Source: Solirubrobacter sp963724195 (GTDB taxonomy: Bacteria; Actinomycetota; Thermoleophilia; Solirubrobacterales; Solirubrobacteraceae). From it: a stretch of 64,000 bases of DNA. The position numbers and the translations under genes were made by a program. The notes under the pieces were generated by a model that was not told the DNA's origin, made no database searches, and worked only from the letters and a program-made list of their open reading frames with translations. Position 1 is the stretch's first letter. Every line of letters starts with the position of its first letter. Where the stretch lies: assembly GCA_963724195.1 (NCBI GenBank), contig CAVRTQ010000031.1, positions 93,483-157,482 of the forward strand, in the 5' to 3' direction. Shown one piece after another: positions 47,851 to 57,509 of the stretch.

Positions 47851-48810
47851 GTGGCCGTCGAGCTCTCTTTCTGCGTGGTCAACACCGAGCAGCGTGGACT
47901 GCTGCGCTACTGCCTGGACTCGATCGCGCGCGAACGCGCCACGCTGGACTTCGAGACCGAGGTCCTGGTGCTCGACAACGCCTCGCAGGACGGCTCGGTG
48001 GAGGCCGCCAGCCGCCACCCGGTGACGACGGAAGTGATCGCGTTGCCCGAGCGCCAGGGCAAGGCGGCGAACGACAGCCTGCTCCTCCAACGGGCGCAGG
48101 GCCGCTTCTGCCTGCTGCTCAACGAGGACTCCGAGCTGGAGCTGGGATGCGTCGTCGCCCTGTACGCCGCGCTCGACCGCGACGAGCGGGCCGGAGCGGC
48201 CGGCGCGATGCTCGTGCAGCCCGACGGCGCGCAGCAGCCCTCGGCGTGGCGGTTCCCGTCCGCGGCTACCGCGCTGCTGTCCGCGCTGTGGCTGCACAAG
48301 CGCTTCGTCGTGCAGAGCACGGGCGACGCCGTGCGGCGGGTGGACTGGGTGCAGTCGGCCGCGATGCTCGTGCGCCGCTCAGCGGCCGAGGACATCGGCT
48401 ACTTCGACACCGACTTCTTCGTCTACTCCGACGAGGTCGACTTCTGCAAGCGCCTCCAGGACGCCGGCCACCACGTGCTCTACGTCCCCGCCGCCCGCGC
48501 CGTCCACCACGAGCAGCTGCAGACCGGCAGCGTCCCGAGCCGGCGGATCGTCGAGTTCTCCCGCAACCGCGACCGCTACATGCGCAAGCACCACTCGTGG
48601 CTCTCGGCCTACGCGGTGCGCGGCCTCACCGCCTGGACGTACGCCATCCGGGCCGTCGCCGCCCTCGTCCTCCCCGGCCACAATCCGAAGCGCTACTTCA
48701 AGCACGTCACCGCGACGCTCTTCCCGCGCCGCGGCGAAGGGCTGCGGGAGGGCGCCGAGGAGTTCAACCGGCGGCTGGAGCCTCCTGTGGGTCGCGTCGA
48801 CTTCGATTGA
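47851..48810 (+). CDS. GT2 family glycosyltransferase (rhamnosyltransferase-like)
   Basis: 319 residues from GTG 47851 (MAVELSFCVVNTEQRGLLRY), or 10 more from ATG 47821. GT-A fold with ETEVLVLDNASQDGSVEAAS, the nucleotide-sugar metal site LLLNEDSELE, and acceptor side VQSAAMLVRRSAAEDIGYFD then TDFFVYSDEVDFCKRL. A C-terminal amphipathic helix (VRGLTAWTYAIRAVAALVLP) may bind membrane. Similar to dTDP-rhamnose transferases; donor not proven. Its 3' end overlaps the flippase gene convergently. Confidence 0.88.
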   Translation: MAVELSFCVVNTEQRGLLRYCLDSIARERATLDFETEVLVLDNASQDGSVEAASRHPVTTEVIALPERQGKAANDSLLLQRAQGRFCLLLNEDSELELGCVVALYAALDRDERAGAAGAMLVQPDGAQQPSAWRFPSAATALLSALWLHKRFVVQSTGDAVRRVDWVQSAAMLVRRSAAEDIGYFDTDFFVYSDEVDFCKRLQDAGHHVLYVPAARAVHHEQLQTGSVPSRRIVEFSRNRDRYMRKHHSWLSAYAVRGLTAWTYAIRAVAALVLPGHNPKRYFKHVTATLFPRRGEGLREGAEEFNRRLEPPVGRVDFD

Positions 48811-50237
48811 GCAGGCTGCGGGCCGCCCGCAGCTCGCCCGGCCGGAAGAACCGCGTCGCCACCAGCGCCAGCGGCAGCACGGCCAGCACGAGCGCCCGGC
48901 TCACGAAGCCCACCAGCGCCGTCGGTCGGGAGCAGCAGCTCACCCGCCGTGGTGAGCCCGCCGACGACCACCACGAAGCCGAGGAGGCGACTCCACTCGA
49001 ACGCCACCGGGAACAGCTTGTGGGTGAGCCCCCACATCGCGACGAGCATGACGGCGTAGGCACCCACCAGGGCCAGCCCCGCCCCCGCGATCCCCAGTGA
49101 CGGCACGAGCACCACCAGCAGGATCACGTTGACCGCGAGCCCGCACAACGCGGCGGGTGCATTGCGGACCGTGACCTGCGCCCGGCCCGCCATCGCGACC
49201 AACACCAGGAACAGCCCGTAGAGGGCCCAGCCCAGCGCGACCCAGGTCAGCGCCTCGTGGGCGGCGTAGAACTCCGGCGCGGCGAAGATCCGCACGACCC
49301 ACCGGCCGAGCAGGGCGATCCCGGCGACCACCAGGCCGGTGAACAGGACGTAGTAGGTGGTGATGCGGGCGTAGACCCGGGCCGCCTCGGCGTCTTCCAC
49401 GATCGAGTAGGCGAGCGGTGGCCACGCGTACTGGAACGCCCTGACCGTGAACACGACGATCCCGGCGAGCTTGACCGAGAGCGAGTACAGGCCGGCCTCG
49501 TCGGGCGATTCCACGCGGTAGAGCCACATCCGGTCGACGAAGAAGATCAGGAACACGGACACCTCGGCCGGGACCGTCGGCAGCCCGAAGCGCAGCATCG
49601 GGGCGAGCTGCGGCCTGGACGGCAACCCGAGCGCGTCGCGTTCGAACCACCACAGGCCGAGCAGCACGGCCGCGGAGGCCGCGTAGTTGCCCAGCACGAG
49701 GCCGAACGCGCCCTGGTCGAGCCCGACCACGAGGACGATGGTGAGCGCGACGGTGAGGAAGACGTTGATCAGCGCCGCGATCGCGAAGTCCCGCGCCCGC
49801 TCCTCCACCCGCAGCAGCGCGTACGCCAACTCGAGGTTGGTGAACGCCCACAGCCCGAGCGCGCCGGCGCGCACCACGTCGACCTGCTCCGTACCCAGCA
49901 GCAGGCGACTCACGGGCGCGGCGAAGACGGCGATGAGCAGCGCCGCGACCGTGGTGATGGCGAGCAGCGTGCCCGTGGCCGTGCGGGCGAGGTGGCGCCG
50001 GCGGACCGGGTCGGCGTCGAGATAGTGGAAGCGCACGAACGCCTCCCCCAGCCCGAGCCGGAGCACGATCGAGGTGAGGATGATCGTGGTGAGGACGAGC
50101 TCGGCCGTGCCGTAGTCCGCGCTCGTCAGGTGCCGCGTGTACAGCGGCAGCGTCACGAGCGCGATGACCTTCGAGACGGCGTCGGCAAGCTGATAGGCGG
50201 CACCGGTCCGCAGCAGCCGTCGCAAGTAGCCCGTCAT
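48764..50237 (-). CDS. polysaccharide flippase (Wzx-like, MATE/MOP superfamily), one frame break near the end
   Basis: From ATG 50237: LRTGAAYQLADAVSKVIALV then TLPLYTRHLTSADYGTAEL, the Wzx signature. About 14 helices. It breaks near 48925, the last helix continuing in another frame as ALVGFVSRALVLAVLPLALV, then RSLLNRSRRDPQEAPAAG. Intact length is about 490 residues. It flips undecaprenyl-linked oligosaccharide to the outer face for the ligase/polymerase nearby. TAGCGT on this strand (50249-50254) is 11 nt upstream. Confidence 0.88.
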
Positions 50238-50248
50238 CGCCGCTGCAG

Positions 50249-50258
50249 ACGCTAGCGT
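50249..50258. promoter_or_regulatory. palindromic bidirectional -10 element ACGCTAGCGT
   Basis: The perfect 10-bp palindrome contains TAGCGT on both strands. The distance to the ATG is 11 nt on each side: flippase at 50237 and glycosyltransferase at 50270. One element can thus drive both genes, probably in competition. Confidence 0.5.
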
Positions 50259-50269
50259 GCCCGTCCGAT

Positions 50270-51418
50270 ATGACCGATCCGGCCGGAGGCATTGGGTGGC
50301 GGGCGGGGCCCGCGGGCGCGGCCGCCAAAGCGGCGCGGGTCGGCCAGGACGAGCCGCCGCCGATCGGCGTGCTGCTGCTGCCGCGCGCGCTCGAGTCCTT
50401 CATCCTGCGCGACCAGGCCGAGGACCTGCTGAGCGCGCCCGGCATGGTCGCCGTCGAGCCCGCGCGGATGTCCTACGGCGCCTACCTGCGCCTGCCGGTC
50501 ACGGTCGGCGACGGGCTGGCGGCCACGCAGGCGCGGCGGATGCGGCTGCCGGGTGTGCCGCGCGTGATCGTGATCTTCCACCCGCTGCAGTACCCGCTCG
50601 CGCGCGGGCTGATCGCCGTGCACCCCGACGCGGAGCTGTGGTACTGGCAGTGGGACCGCTTCGAGGCGGCCTACGACGCGACCCCGCGCCAGCGCGATCG
50701 GCTCCAGGATCTGCACGTCGCCGCCTCGCTGCGGGCGAGCGTGAACATCGTCGTCACCGACGCGCTCGGGGAGCTCGTGGACCCGGAGGCCGGCGAGCCG
50801 CAGCTGATCCCGCTCGCCGCCGACTCCTTCCCCGCGCCCGAACCCGGCGCCACGGTGGTCGCGGTTTCCCTCGGGCACCTCGGCCACCGCACCGACTGGA
50901 AGCTGCTGCGCGCCGTCGCCGAGGGCATGCCGGAGCTCGTGCTGCTGCTGATCGGCGAGTGGCACGAGGCCGAGTCCGGCCACGACGAGGACTTCCAGGC
51001 CTGCCGGACGGCGCCCAATCTGATCTGGCTCGGCCGGCGCTCGGACGAGGAGGCGGCGCGGCTGATCGCGTGCGCCGACGTCGGCATCGTGCCCTTCGAG
51101 CGCTCGGACTTCAACGACACCGGGCTGCCGTACCGGATCCTCAAGTACGCGCGGCTCGGGCGGGCGACGATCTCCCGGGACCTGAAGGGCGTGCGCACGT
51201 GGGCGCGCGCGGTCACCACCGCGGAGACGCCGGAGGAGTGGATCACGGCCCTGCGCGCACACGCGGGCGCGCGGGTGAAGCCGGACGCGGAGCTGCGCGA
51301 GTGGGCGCTCAGCCAGTCCGCGCACGACCAGAACCGGCCGCTGTGGGAGCGGATCGAAGCGCTGGGGATCGAGAGCGGACGGCTCGGATCCGAGCGCGGG
51401 AGTTCCCGCGTCGGCTGA
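50270..51418 (+). CDS. glycosyltransferase of GT4-like (GT-B) fold
   Basis: 382 residues. A Gly/Ala-rich N-terminus, then PPIGVLLLPRALESFILRDQ. The second Rossmann domain includes ATVVAVSLGHLGHRTDWKLL, ELVLLLIGEWHEAE, NLIWLGRRSDEEAARLIACA and DVGIVPFERSDFNDTGLPYR. This matches GT4/GT1-like transferases that end in a sugar-nucleotide site, but no exact family is assigned. Its C-terminus overlaps hairpin 2 of the repeated element. Confidence 0.82.
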   Translation: MTDPAGGIGWRAGPAGAAAKAARVGQDEPPPIGVLLLPRALESFILRDQAEDLLSAPGMVAVEPARMSYGAYLRLPVTVGDGLAATQARRMRLPGVPRVIVIFHPLQYPLARGLIAVHPDAELWYWQWDRFEAAYDATPRQRDRLQDLHVAASLRASVNIVVTDALGELVDPEAGEPQLIPLAADSFPAPEPGATVVAVSLGHLGHRTDWKLLRAVAEGMPELVLLLIGEWHEAESGHDEDFQACRTAPNLIWLGRRSDEEAARLIACADVGIVPFERSDFNDTGLPYRILKYARLGRATISRDLKGVRTWARAVTTAETPEEWITALRAHAGARVKPDAELREWALSQSAHDQNRPLWERIEALGIESGRLGSERGSSRVG

Positions 51419-51468
51419 GCGGGCGGGCGCTCGGGGGAACTCCCGAAGCATCGCCCCCTGGGCGATGC
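51397..51468 (-). repeat. post-stop twin-hairpin element, copy 3
   Basis: Read on the minus strand, hairpin 1 (GCATCGCCC-AGG-GGGCGATGC, 51448-51468) starts 2 nt after the stop of the GT39-like gene. Hairpin 2 pairs CGGGAGTTCCC (51397-51407) with GGGAACTCCCG (51435-51445), 11 bp perfect. On the plus strand it overlaps the last codons and stop of the convergent glycosyltransferase. Confidence 0.75.
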
Positions 51469-51470
51469 GA

Positions 51471-52903
51471 CTAGCAACGTCGGTAGGCCGCAAAGAGCCC
51501 GGCGGAAGCGACGCGCCGAAACGCCGGATTCGGCAGGTTGACCTTCGGGTTCGTCCCGTCGGCGAACCCGTAGCGCCGCAGCGCTTTCTGGCTCAGCGCA
51601 TAGACCTCGACGCCCCGGTCGCGGCGGAGGGCCGATCGCGCGCCGATGCTCGCGTGCTCGAGATGCCACTTGGCGTCCGGGACGAGCCGGTAGGTCGGGA
51701 AGGTGAGCGTGCCGCAGCGCATTCCCGCACGCACCTCGGGGTCGTCGAGCAGCGTGACGAGGCTGTCGTGGGTGGCGCGGATGAACCGCATCTCCTCGGT
51801 GACGTTCGTCAGCGACGGCGCGAGGATCAGCATCCCGACCGCGCCGACCACCGCCGCACCGGCGCTCACGCGCAGCCAGATCGCGCGCACGCGGCCCTCG
51901 GCCTCCGTGAACCCCAGCAGCGCGTAGCCCGCGAACAGGCACATGGCGATCGCCGGCACCGTCAGGTAGCGCGGGAGGATCGAGAGGCCGAGCACCCCCG
52001 TGCCGACGAAGGTGACGATGCCGCCGACCAGCAGCGCGCCCGGGACCAGCAGCCGCCGCCAGCCGAGGTACCGCCACGCGAGGTACGCGCCGATCGGTGC
52101 GAGCAGCGCGACCGGCGGGCGCACGGTGGAGCCGATGAACGTGACGAACGACCCCGGCACGTGCTGGATCCCGCGCACGCGCCCGAGATCTTCGGCGAGC
52201 GCGCTCGTGGACTGGATCGAGTGGATCGGGTTGCCGGTGACGATCAGGTCCGTGAGTGACCAGATGACGGGCGCGATGAACACGATCGGCAAGTCCCGCC
52301 CAGGCGGCGATTTCCACAGCCACCAGAGGCCCGTGAGCACCCAGGCCTCGGGACGGAGGAGCCCGGCGAGGACGAGCAGGACGGGCACACCGCGGCGGTC
52401 CTCGGCGGCCAGCACGCCCGCCCAGACGACGAGCGCGAGGAACGGTGGGTCCACGTAGCCGCGCGCGGCGTAGAGCAGGAACGAGGCGCTCGCGGCGACG
52501 AACAGCGCCGCCAGCGCGCCGCTCCAGCGCCCGAACACCGCCGCCCCCAGGCGGTAGGTCCCGAGCACGAGCGCCGCGTGCGCGAGAAAGCACAGCAGCA
52601 CGAGCGCACGGTCCGCGCTCTCCCCGAACACGAGGCCCAGCACGGCCGCCACCGCGATGTAGAGCGGGTGCTGCGTCGGCGCGGCGTAGGCCTCAAACGA
52701 CGGCAGCGAGCCGCTGAGCAACTCCCGTCCCCAGACCAGGTGGTAGTAGGAGTCGTAGTTGGGATACGTCCGCGTGACCCACCACACGAGCACGGCCGCA
52801 CCGAAGGCAACCAGCGTGGCGGCCAGTTCGACGCGCCGCGGAAAGCCGGCCGCGACGACCGCGCGGGACTCGCCCCCTGGGCGAGTCCCGGGCGAGGCGT
52901 CAT
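51471..52903 (-). CDS. GT39-like membrane glycosyltransferase / polytopic membrane protein (5' end uncertain)
   Basis: About 475 residues. Ten or more helices start at ELAATLVAFGAAVLVWWVTR. The first loop has YPNYDSYYHLVWGRELLSGS, resembling the acidic active-site loop of GT39/PMT-type enzymes that use polyprenyl-phosphate sugars. The soluble C-terminus is PNPAFRRVASAGLFAAYRRC. ATG 52903 overlaps the ligase stop as ATGA but needs one base shift between 52840 and 52890 to join the frame. The unshifted frame would start at GTG 52979 inside the ligase gene, which I consider less likely. Confidence 0.75.
52865..52889 (-). repeat. post-stop hairpin element, copy 4 (hairpin 1 only)
   Basis: GGGACTCGCCC (52865-52875) pairs with GGGCGAGTCCC (52879-52889) around AGG on the minus strand, starting 10 nt after the ligase stop. 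The stem core CGCCC-AGG-GGGCG is shared with copies 2 and 3, but the outer stem is changed on both sides (GGGACT/AGTCCC). No GAGTTC hairpin follows. Confidence 0.65.
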
Positions 52904-55900
52904 CGCAGGCTGCGGGCGACTTCGGCGTGCTCTTTGCGGTGCCCGTTGAGGGCCGCGGCGACGTCCTCATCCGGCTCACGCCGCGACAGCACGGGCGCCG
53001 CCAACGCCGAGCCCAGCGCGAGCAGCGTCCACGTCATGGGGTCCTCGAGGAAGGCGGCGTAGAGCCAGGTGTGGAGCACGAGCGCGGCGAAGCAGGCCAG
53101 GATCGCCGCGCGGACCGGGTTCCGCCACGCCCCGCGGGCGAGCCGCCGGAACGCGAGCACCAACAGCGCGACGTAGGCCACGAGCCCGACCAGCCCCTGC
53201 TCGGCCGCGACCGTGATCGGGATCGTGTGCGAGGCCGACGTCGCCTCACGCCCGGACGCGTCCTCCGCGCGGCGGTACTCGGTGTTGAAGCTCCCGGCCC
53301 CCCAGCCGGACAGCGGCTGCTCGGTCGCAAGGTGCACACCGCCCTCCATCAGCTCGACGCGGCCCGAGGTGGCGTCGTCGAGCGTCTCGGAGTCGAAGCT
53401 GTCCAGGCCCAGCGCGCCCGGGAACGCGAAGACCAGCACCGCCGCCGCCGCGACGGCCACGAGCGCCGGCCCGAGCACGTACTTGCCGCCGAAGCGCAGC
53501 CAGGTGAGGACGGCCAGCCCGAGCAGCAGCGCCGCGAAGCTGGACTGCGAGAGCGTCGTCAGCAGGCCGCCCCAGAGCACCACGAGCGCGGCGATCGCCA
53601 GCAGCAGGTTGCGCGGGCGCTTGGCCCACAGCAACACCGACGCCAGGCCGATCATCACGAGCGCGAGGAAGCGCCCGTAGATGTTCGGGTCGAAGAACAG
53701 CGAGTTGACGCGGAAGTACTCCTCGACCTGGTTGGAGGCGATCACCTTCGGGTTGAGCAGCAGGTGGCGCGTCTGGAACTCCCAGAAGCCGATCCCGGCG
53801 AACAGCAGCGCGAGGACGACCAGCGCGCCGCCACCCCACACCAGGCGCCGCCGTGTCCACTCCATCCCGCGCAGGAGCACGAACAGCAGCGCGAACGGGA
53901 CGTAGAAGAAGATCACCTGCTCGAAGGCCTTCGCCTGCCCTTCGCCGTAGACCGACTGCAGCGCGTAGAGCACGATCCCGCCCAGCAGGACCCATTCGAG
54001 CCCGCCCGCGCGCTCGGCCGGGGTGCCGGCGTGCCGCGCCGCGAGCCGCGGGATGAGCCAGGCGAGCGCGCCCGCGCCGATCACGACGTACAACGGCACG
54101 AGCAGGTTCGCCGTGCTCCCGCCCGCCTGGACCGGCACGCGGAACGGCAGCGCCGCCAGCGCCAGCACGGCGAAGAACCCGGGCCGGCGCGCGAACAGCC
54201 AGGCCAGGCCGGCCATGGCCGCGAGCCCGACGGCGGCCGCGGCGAGGCCCAGCACTCCACGGTCGCGCACCGTCTCCACCTGCGGCGAGTTCCAGATCTC
54301 GCCCACCAGCAGCACCGGCGTCAGCACGAGCGCGCCGAGCATCGCCCACGCGCGGCCGCGCACCGTGCGGCCCAGGACGGCGGCCGCGGCGAGCACCGCC
54401 GCGAGCACCATGCCGGCCAGCAGGACCCACTCGGGGAAGGCGGCGGTGTCGCTCATCCGCTCGGACCGGATCCGCGGTTGCACGCCGCGGAGGATGTCGT
54501 AGATGTTGCGGGTCACCTGCGCCACGTTCGGATCATCCAGCCGCTGCGGCCATTCCGGCAGCCCGACGCGGATGACCGTGCCCTTGCCGAGCTGCACGGC
54601 CGAGAGCGCCGAGCGGATCTCCCGCGCGGGCTTCCCCGTCTGCGCGGCCTCGAGCTCCTCCTCCGCCGTGAGCGGCTGGCCGATGGCCGCCAGCACCTTG
54701 CCCTTGCCGAGCGAGCTCGCCTCCTCGAAGCGCGTGAACCCGGGCAGGTCGAGCGCGCCCTCCATCAGGCCGAACGACGTGTCCTCGGGCTCGTACTGGA
54801 CGAGCGGGACGGCCGCGCCGACGCGCCGCTCCTTCGCGACGCGCGTGCCGAACGGGTCGGCCGCCGCGGGCTGCGTCGGGCGCTCGAGCGTGCCGGCGTC
54901 CTCGTCGTTGAGCACGCGCAGGCGGACGCCGCGGCGGAGCGTGTCCGAGCCGAAGACGGCGAGCTTGCCGCCGTCGGTCACGTACTTGCGCAGCCGCTGG
55001 CCGAGCGAGCGCGTGACCCAGGTCAGCGAGCCGGGGAGCAGCACGCCTTCGCGGTCGGTCGCGCGCGGGTTGCGCGTGAGGTCCAGGTCGATGTCACTGG
55101 TGAGGTCGTACCGGATCTTCCGGCGGTCCAGGAACACGAGCAGCGGCGCGATGTCCTCTGCGAAGCCCGCGGGCAGCCCCTTCTCGCCCGAGAACATGCG
55201 CGGCCAGCGCACCTTGTCGCCGGTCGCGAGCTGGTTCGGCAGCCCGTCGAACGGGTTGTCGTCGATCTTGTCCGAGCCGATCCAGCTGAGCGTCGGGACG
55301 ACCACGAGCACCTTGGAGCGTTCCTTGGCCTGCACGAGGAACGGCACGCTCGTGGACCAGCGGCCGGCCCGCAGCTCGAGCAGGTACGCGCCGGAGTTGC
55401 CCTCCGGCGCGCGGAACACGAGGCTCGCGTCCTTGGCCGTGCCCCGCTTGAGGATCCGCCCCTGTCCCACGCGCCGGACCTTCCAGCGGTACTCCGCGCC
55501 GCGGGCGTCGACGAAGAACTCCGTCCGCCCGCCGGCGGTCACGGGCCGTACGGGCGGTTGGGCGGTGAGGCCGCGCACGGTCAGCCCGGGACGGCCCTTC
55601 ACGGCGCCGGGCTCGAACTCCGTGGCCGACAGGCCACGGTTGCCCGCCCGGTCGTTCACCTGCGCCTGGATGAGGTAGACGCCCGGGTCCAGTGGCTTGC
55701 CGTCGACGCGCCCGTCCCAGCGCACGCGCCGGCCGCGCCGTTGGAACCGGCTGACCTGCTTCGGCTTGCCCTGGTCGGTGCGGAAGACGCGGAAGATCGT
55801 CGCGAAGCGCGGGGACCGGCTCTGGACGTAGAGGTCGATCTCGCGGTTGCCCTGCGAGACGACGTTCTCCCAGCCCTCTCGACTCGAGCACGGGCCACCG

Positions 55901-56328
55901 ATGCACACCCGGGGGGTGGGGGCCTTGGTGTCCACGCGCATCGTCTTCTGCACGATCGCGGAGCGGCCTTCGTCGCGCAGCGCGACGCGCAGCCGGTATT
56001 GCCCGTCCGGCACGACGTTCCCGTCGTCGTCCTTTCCGTCCCAGCTCGTCCGCCGCCACTTGTTCGGCTGCATCGGCACCGAGTCGATCAGGCGCCGTAC
56101 GCGGTCGCCGTCGAGGTTCACGACGTCCACGGTCGCCTCGTCGGCGACCTTGATGACGAACGCGATGTCGCTGACGTCCTTCTTCCCGTCGCCGTTGGGC
56201 GAGAAGTACCGCGTGATCTGGGGGACGTTGATGACCGGCGGCTCGCTCTTGAGCCGCTGGGCGACGAAGAACGCGGCGAACGTCGAGAGCACCAGGATCA
56301 CGAACGTGACCCGGGCGACCAACGGCAT
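52900..56328 (-). CDS. large fusion: Ig-like/FlgD-like + amidase-like middle domain + O-antigen ligase/polymerase
   Basis: 1142 residues in one unbroken frame from ATG 56328. An N-terminal helix (VTFVILVLSTFAAFFVAQRL) precedes FSPNGDGKKDVSDI and WDGKDDDGNVVPDGQYRLRV, FlgD-like Ig repeats. Residues ~330-600 (VVVPTLSWIGSDKIDDNPFD, IAPLLVFLDRRKIRYDLTSD) resemble the N,N-dimethylformamidase large-subunit fold. After ~620 a polytopic Wzy/WaaL region follows, with VNSLFFDPNIYGRFLALVMI, GWGAGSFNTEYR and HTIPITVAAEQGLVGL. The last part likely polymerises or ligates glycan; the outer domains may bind it. It is much longer than normal ligases (~400-500). Confidence 0.85.
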   Translation of the reverse strand: MPLVARVTFVILVLSTFAAFFVAQRLKSEPPVINVPQITRYFSPNGDGKKDVSDIAFVIKVADEATVDVVNLDGDRVRRLIDSVPMQPNKWRRTSWDGKDDDGNVVPDGQYRLRVALRDEGRSAIVQKTMRVDTKAPTPRVCIGGPCSSREGWENVVSQGNREIDLYVQSRSPRFATIFRVFRTDQGKPKQVSRFQRRGRRVRWDGRVDGKPLDPGVYLIQAQVNDRAGNRGLSATEFEPGAVKGRPGLTVRGLTAQPPVRPVTAGGRTEFFVDARGAEYRWKVRRVGQGRILKRGTAKDASLVFRAPEGNSGAYLLELRAGRWSTSVPFLVQAKERSKVLVVVPTLSWIGSDKIDDNPFDGLPNQLATGDKVRWPRMFSGEKGLPAGFAEDIAPLLVFLDRRKIRYDLTSDIDLDLTRNPRATDREGVLLPGSLTWVTRSLGQRLRKYVTDGGKLAVFGSDTLRRGVRLRVLNDEDAGTLERPTQPAAADPFGTRVAKERRVGAAVPLVQYEPEDTSFGLMEGALDLPGFTRFEEASSLGKGKVLAAIGQPLTAEEELEAAQTGKPAREIRSALSAVQLGKGTVIRVGLPEWPQRLDDPNVAQVTRNIYDILRGVQPRIRSERMSDTAAFPEWVLLAGMVLAAVLAAAAVLGRTVRGRAWAMLGALVLTPVLLVGEIWNSPQVETVRDRGVLGLAAAAVGLAAMAGLAWLFARRPGFFAVLALAALPFRVPVQAGGSTANLLVPLYVVIGAGALAWLIPRLAARHAGTPAERAGGLEWVLLGGIVLYALQSVYGEGQAKAFEQVIFFYVPFALLFVLLRGMEWTRRRLVWGGGALVVLALLFAGIGFWEFQTRHLLLNPKVIASNQVEEYFRVNSLFFDPNIYGRFLALVMIGLASVLLWAKRPRNLLLAIAALVVLWGGLLTTLSQSSFAALLLGLAVLTWLRFGGKYVLGPALVAVAAAAVLVFAFPGALGLDSFDSETLDDATSGRVELMEGGVHLATEQPLSGWGAGSFNTEYRRAEDASGREATSASHTIPITVAAEQGLVGLVAYVALLVLAFRRLARGAWRNPVRAAILACFAALVLHTWLYAAFLEDPMTWTLLALGSALAAPVLSRREPDEDVAAALNGHRKEHAEVARSLR

Positions 56329-56338
56329 CGCCGCCGCC

Positions 56339-57490
56339 TTAGCCGGTGGTGGACTTGTCTTGGCCAACGATCGCGACCACGTTCCAATCGCGGTCTTCCA
56401 CCTTGGTGACGGCCGCGGCTTGGGTGGCCTCGTCGAGCTGGGCGACCCGTTCGATGCCCAGGACCTCGGCGACCTGTTCGGCGGCGGACTTGTCACCGCG
56501 GGCGTACATCACGGTGGACGTCGTCGCCTGATCGGCCTCGCCGAGATCGCCGACCGCGATGTTGCCGTCGGGATAGCCGTCCGTGACGAGCAGGTCCTTG
56601 TTCGTCTTCGCGAGGCCGGTCTCCCGCGTGGCGTTGAAGACGACGATCTGCGCCTCTTCCTTGGTCACGCCCGGTTCGGCGGTCGCCGCCGGGGTTCCCC
56701 CGGCCTCGGGCGTCGGATCGTCCCCGATCTGGTTCTCGCCCGGAGTGGCCGTGGGACTGACGTTCGTCGTCGGGTCGTCGCCGCCGAGCTGGGTGAAGGC
56801 GAAGCCCACTGCGACCAGCACGAGCACGGCCACGATGGCCGTGATGATCATCGCGCGGGCGTTGCCCTCACGGCGCGGTGGCGGCGCGGCAGGCCCGCGG
56901 CGCGGTGGCGGCTTCTGGGTACGGCGCGGCGGCAGCGGCTCCACCCGGCGCGCGGCCGGCGTGGCCGGCGGCGGTGCGTGGCCGGTGCCGCCACCGTTGG
57001 TGGACGGTGAGGGCGCGGGCGGCACCGCGACGGTCTGCGCAGGCGCCGGCGCGGCCGCGGTGGCCATGGCCGGCACGGGAACCGGGACCGGAGCCGTGTG
57101 CGGCTTGGGCAGATGCGGCTCGTGCACCCCTGCCGCACGCGCGAACGCGAGCGCGGCCACTTCCTCCGGCTTGAGCTCCACGGTGCCGTTGGCCGGCGCG
57201 ACCGCCACGGGCTGCGCCTGGACCACCGGCTGGGCCACGGGCTGCGGCTGCGCGACCGGCTGCGGCTGCGGCGCCGGTCCGCGGCGCGCCTCTTCGGCGT
57301 ACTCGTACGCGTACTCGAGGTCCTCGGCGCGCTCGGGCATACGACCCGCCCATGCGCGCAGACGCTTGACTTCGCGCGCCTGGGCGAAGTACAGCAGGGT
57401 GAGAACGGCCAGTCCGAAGAACGCGGCGATACCGACGTACGCGCCGTATTTCTCGACCTGGTCCTGAAGCGAGAACGCGAGGAAAACCAT
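56339..57490 (-). CDS. LytR_C domain membrane protein
   Basis: 383 residues. A short N-terminal helix (AYVGIAAFFGLAVLTLLYFA), a Pro/Gln-rich cytoplasmic stretch of ~150 residues (QPVAQPQPVAQPVVQAQPVA), a second helix (MIITAIVAVLVLVAVGFAFT), and an extracellular LytR_C domain (VVFNATRETGLAKTNKDLLV, ending VVAIVGQDKSTTG). LytR_C is found with LCP enzymes that attach polymers to peptidoglycan, but no LCP domain is present. Its stop lies 10 bases before the ligase start, so they are probably one operon. Confidence 0.83.
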   Translation of the reverse strand: MVFLAFSLQDQVEKYGAYVGIAAFFGLAVLTLLYFAQAREVKRLRAWAGRMPERAEDLEYAYEYAEEARRGPAPQPQPVAQPQPVAQPVVQAQPVAVAPANGTVELKPEEVAALAFARAAGVHEPHLPKPHTAPVPVPVPAMATAAAPAPAQTVAVPPAPSPSTNGGGTGHAPPPATPAARRVEPLPPRRTQKPPPRRGPAAPPPRREGNARAMIITAIVAVLVLVAVGFAFTQLGGDDPTTNVSPTATPGENQIGDDPTPEAGGTPAATAEPGVTKEEAQIVVFNATRETGLAKTNKDLLVTDGYPDGNIAVGDLGEADQATTSTVMYARGDKSAAEQVAEVLGIERVAQLDEATQAAAVTKVEDRDWNVVAIVGQDKSTTG

Positions 57491-57509
57491 GGAGCCGGAG
57501 GCCAGAAGT

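Noticed and set aside
51471..52979. GTG 52979 as start of the GT39-like gene
   Set aside because: The first ~27 codons would be an out-of-frame reading of the ligase C-terminus, with biased Ser/Pro/Thr content and no membrane features.
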